Positions 62,929 to 64,000 of a stretch of 64,000 bases of DNA are shown in pieces. This DNA is from Streptomyces caelestis (lineage in GTDB: Bacteria > Actinomycetota > Actinomycetes > Streptomycetales > Streptomycetaceae). The notes below the pieces were generated by a model that saw nothing but the letters and a program-made list of their open reading frames with translations, made no database searches and was not told the DNA's origin. Each line of letters begins with the position of its first letter. Position 1 is the first letter of the stretch. The stretch lies in the NCBI RefSeq assembly GCF_001279005.1, contig NZ_LGCN01000210.1, positions 248,001-312,000 on the forward strand, read 5' to 3'. The position numbers and the translations under genes were made by a program.

Positions 62929-63522
62929 TCAGCCGCCGAGGCCCTCCCGGTAGGCCACGCACGCCTCGTAGGAGGGCAGGAGGCCCTGGTCCCGGGCCTC
63001 GGCCAGGGTGGGAGCCTGCTCGTCCTTGGCGGAGAGGAGCGGGGTGAGGTCGGCGGGCCACTCGATGCCCAGGGCCGGGTCCAGGGGGTGGATGCCGTGC
63101 TCGCGCTCGGGGGCGTAGCCCTCGGAGCAGAGGTAGACGACGGTGGCGTCGTCGGTGAGTGCCATGAAGCCGTGGCCGAGGCCCTCGGAGAGGTAGACCG
63201 CGTGGTGGTCCCGGTCGTCCAGGCGGACCGCCTCCCACTGGCCGAAGGTGGGGGAGCCGGTCCGGATGTCCACGATCACGTCGAGGACCGCGCCGCGCAC
63301 GCACTTGACGTACTTGGCCTGGCCGGGGGGCACGTCGGCGAAGTGGATGCCGCGCAGGGTGCCCCGGCTGGAGACGGACATGTTGGCCTGGGCGAGCGTG
63401 AGCGGGTGGCCCGCCGCCTCGGTGAAGACCGGGGCCTTGAACCACTCGTGGAAGCTGCCCCGGCCGTCGGGGAAGATCTTCGGCTCGTACACCCAGGCAC
63501 CGGGGAGGGAAAGGGGTCGCAT
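62929..63522 (-). CDS. rfbC: dTDP-4-dehydrorhamnose 3,5-epimerase family protein
   Basis: The 197-residue cupin (MRPLSLPGAWVYEPKIFPDG) has SSRGTLRGIHFADVPPGQ with the catalytic His, FGQWEAVRLDDRDHHAVYLS and LGHGFMALTDDATVVYLCSE. It would convert dTDP-4-keto-6-deoxyglucose toward L-rhamnose for cell-surface or natural product sugars. The other rhamnose genes are not in the window. The gene follows the unidentified partial gene by 14 bases and precedes the rplU promoter. The exact sugar made is not certain. Confidence 0.87.
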   Translation of the reverse strand: MRPLSLPGAWVYEPKIFPDGRGSFHEWFKAPVFTEAAGHPLTLAQANMSVSSRGTLRGIHFADVPPGQAKYVKCVRGAVLDVIVDIRTGSPTFGQWEAVRLDDRDHHAVYLSEGLGHGFMALTDDATVVYLCSEGYAPEREHGIHPLDPALGIEWPADLTPLLSAKDEQAPTLAEARDQGLLPSYEACVAYREGLGG

Positions 63523-63536
63523 GGAAGGGTCCGTCC

Positions 63537-64000
63537 TCAGCTCTTCTTCTCGTTCGTCAGTGCGCGCTTGACGCGGCCGGCGGCCCGGCGCCACAGGGGG
63601 CGGGGCGGGGCGGGCTTCTTCGTCGCCGGCTTCGACCCGGCGGACGTGGCCGGCGGGGTGTGCCGGTCGATCACCCGGGCGGTGCCGTCGGCGGCGACCA
63701 CCACGTCGACCGGGAGCCGGGTCCACTTCGCCTCGCCGCGGGCGGCGGACGGCACCCCGATGCGGACCGCCCAGCGCATCCCGGTGAGCTTCTCCAGCGG
63801 CAGCTCGGCGCTCACGGTACGGCCGTCGACCACGGCGTCGGCCGGGTACTTGCCCACGTTCTTGCGCTCGAAGCGGAGCCGCACCGGGTCACCGGCGTCC
63901 GCCGCGACGTGCAGCGGCAGCGGCAGCCGTACGGCCGAGCCCTCGACCGCGGCCCCGGCCGGGTCCATCCGGGCCACCGCCTCGCGCTCCAGCTTGTTGG
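63537..64000 (-). CDS. C-terminal part of an unidentified protein, probably linked to surface sugar genes
   Basis: The frame is open to the window edge (NKLEREAVARMDPAGAAVEG at the edge), so the start lies outside. The 154 visible residues have a beta-rich domain (VRLPLPLHVAADAGDPVRLR, VGKYPADAVVDGRTVSAELP) and a basic Lys/Pro/Arg tail ending RRAAGRVKRALTNEKKS. Such tails occur on cytoplasmic glycosyltransferases in Streptomyces, and rfbC directly follows, but the visible part contains no diagnostic motif. I do not assign a function. Confidence 0.6.
   Translation of the reverse strand, partial: NKLEREAVARMDPAGAAVEGSAVRLPLPLHVAADAGDPVRLRFERKNVGKYPADAVVDGRTVSAELPLEKLTGMRWAVRIGVPSAARGEAKWTRLPVDVVVAADGTARVIDRHTPPATSAGSKPATKKPAPPRPLWRRAAGRVKRALTNEKKS

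Overview
The window is a stretch of high-GC actinobacterial chromosome, almost certainly from a Streptomyces species. Nearly every third codon position is G or C, GTG starts are common, and gene content and order closely match the Streptomyces coelicolor core block that runs from rnz/hrcA-dnaJ2 through lepA, rpsT, the comE locus, leuS, nadD-rsfS, proA-proB and obg-rpmA-rplU. It is mostly conserved core genome. I see no phage, plasmid, integrase, insertion sequence or CRISPR array. The accessory flavour comes from a cell-wall glycopolymer locus (46.7-57 kb), a broken gene inside it, a possible phosphate-responsive pair (57-60.5 kb) and several dispersed GC-rich hairpin repeats.

Layout. 0-13.3 kb: an adenine/adenosine deaminase cut by the window edge, RNase Z, a HIT protein, a tricorn-type protease, a lipoprotein, rsmE, a nitronate-monooxygenase-like flavoprotein, then dnaJ and hrcA behind a perfect CIRCE operator, two genes running the other way (MBL hydrolase, DUF3097), and hemW. 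13.3-20.3 kb: a SpoIIE-type phosphatase with its own histidine-kinase-like ATPase domain, an acyl-CoA synthetase, lepA and divergent rpsT, and a SnoaL-like protein. 20.8-26.9 kb: holA, a small acidic protein, an arylamine N-acetyltransferase, comEC and comEA. 26.9-31.9 kb: a DegV protein, a membrane-anchored coiled-coil protein, and leuS behind a leader-peptide attenuator. 32-35 kb: a two-gene redox operon. 35-36 kb: two identical tRNA-Ala(GGC) genes flanking two small proteins. 36-46.6 kb: a phosphatase, rsfS, an LCP-like protein (pdtA position), nadD, a small membrane protein, an M48 protease, two related membrane proteins, proA, an unknown and proB.

46.7-57 kb holds a pyruvyltransferase-like gene, two related membrane TagF-like polyol-phosphate transferases, a GT2 glycosyltransferase, a CDP-ribitol-type cytidylyltransferase/dehydrogenase fusion, and a sulfotransferase-like pseudogene. 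Together with the LCP-like protein and the two SCO2583/SCO2584-like membrane proteins 5-15 kb away, this looks like machinery that makes and attaches an anionic wall polymer. 57-60.5 kb encodes a Tat-exported PhoD phosphatase/phosphodiesterase and a secreted seven-bladed FG-GAP propeller with a PHO-box-like repeat in front. 60.5-64 kb is obg-rpmA-rplU followed by an RfbC-like epimerase and the end of an unidentified gene.

The most interesting candidate system is the operon at 32.2-35.1 kb. Its membrane protein has the exact two-heme histidine spacing of NADPH oxidases and ferric reductases (HX13H and HX12H) but no flavin domain of its own. The overlapping next gene supplies a NuoF-like NADH/FMN module fused to a 3Fe-4S-type ferredoxin. 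I infer a split NADH-driven transmembrane electron-transfer system. Other notable points are a leaderless Leu-rich leader peptide and attenuator before leuS, an exact-looking copy of the dnaJ tail beyond its terminator, and three good small genes of 54, 57 and 12 codons.
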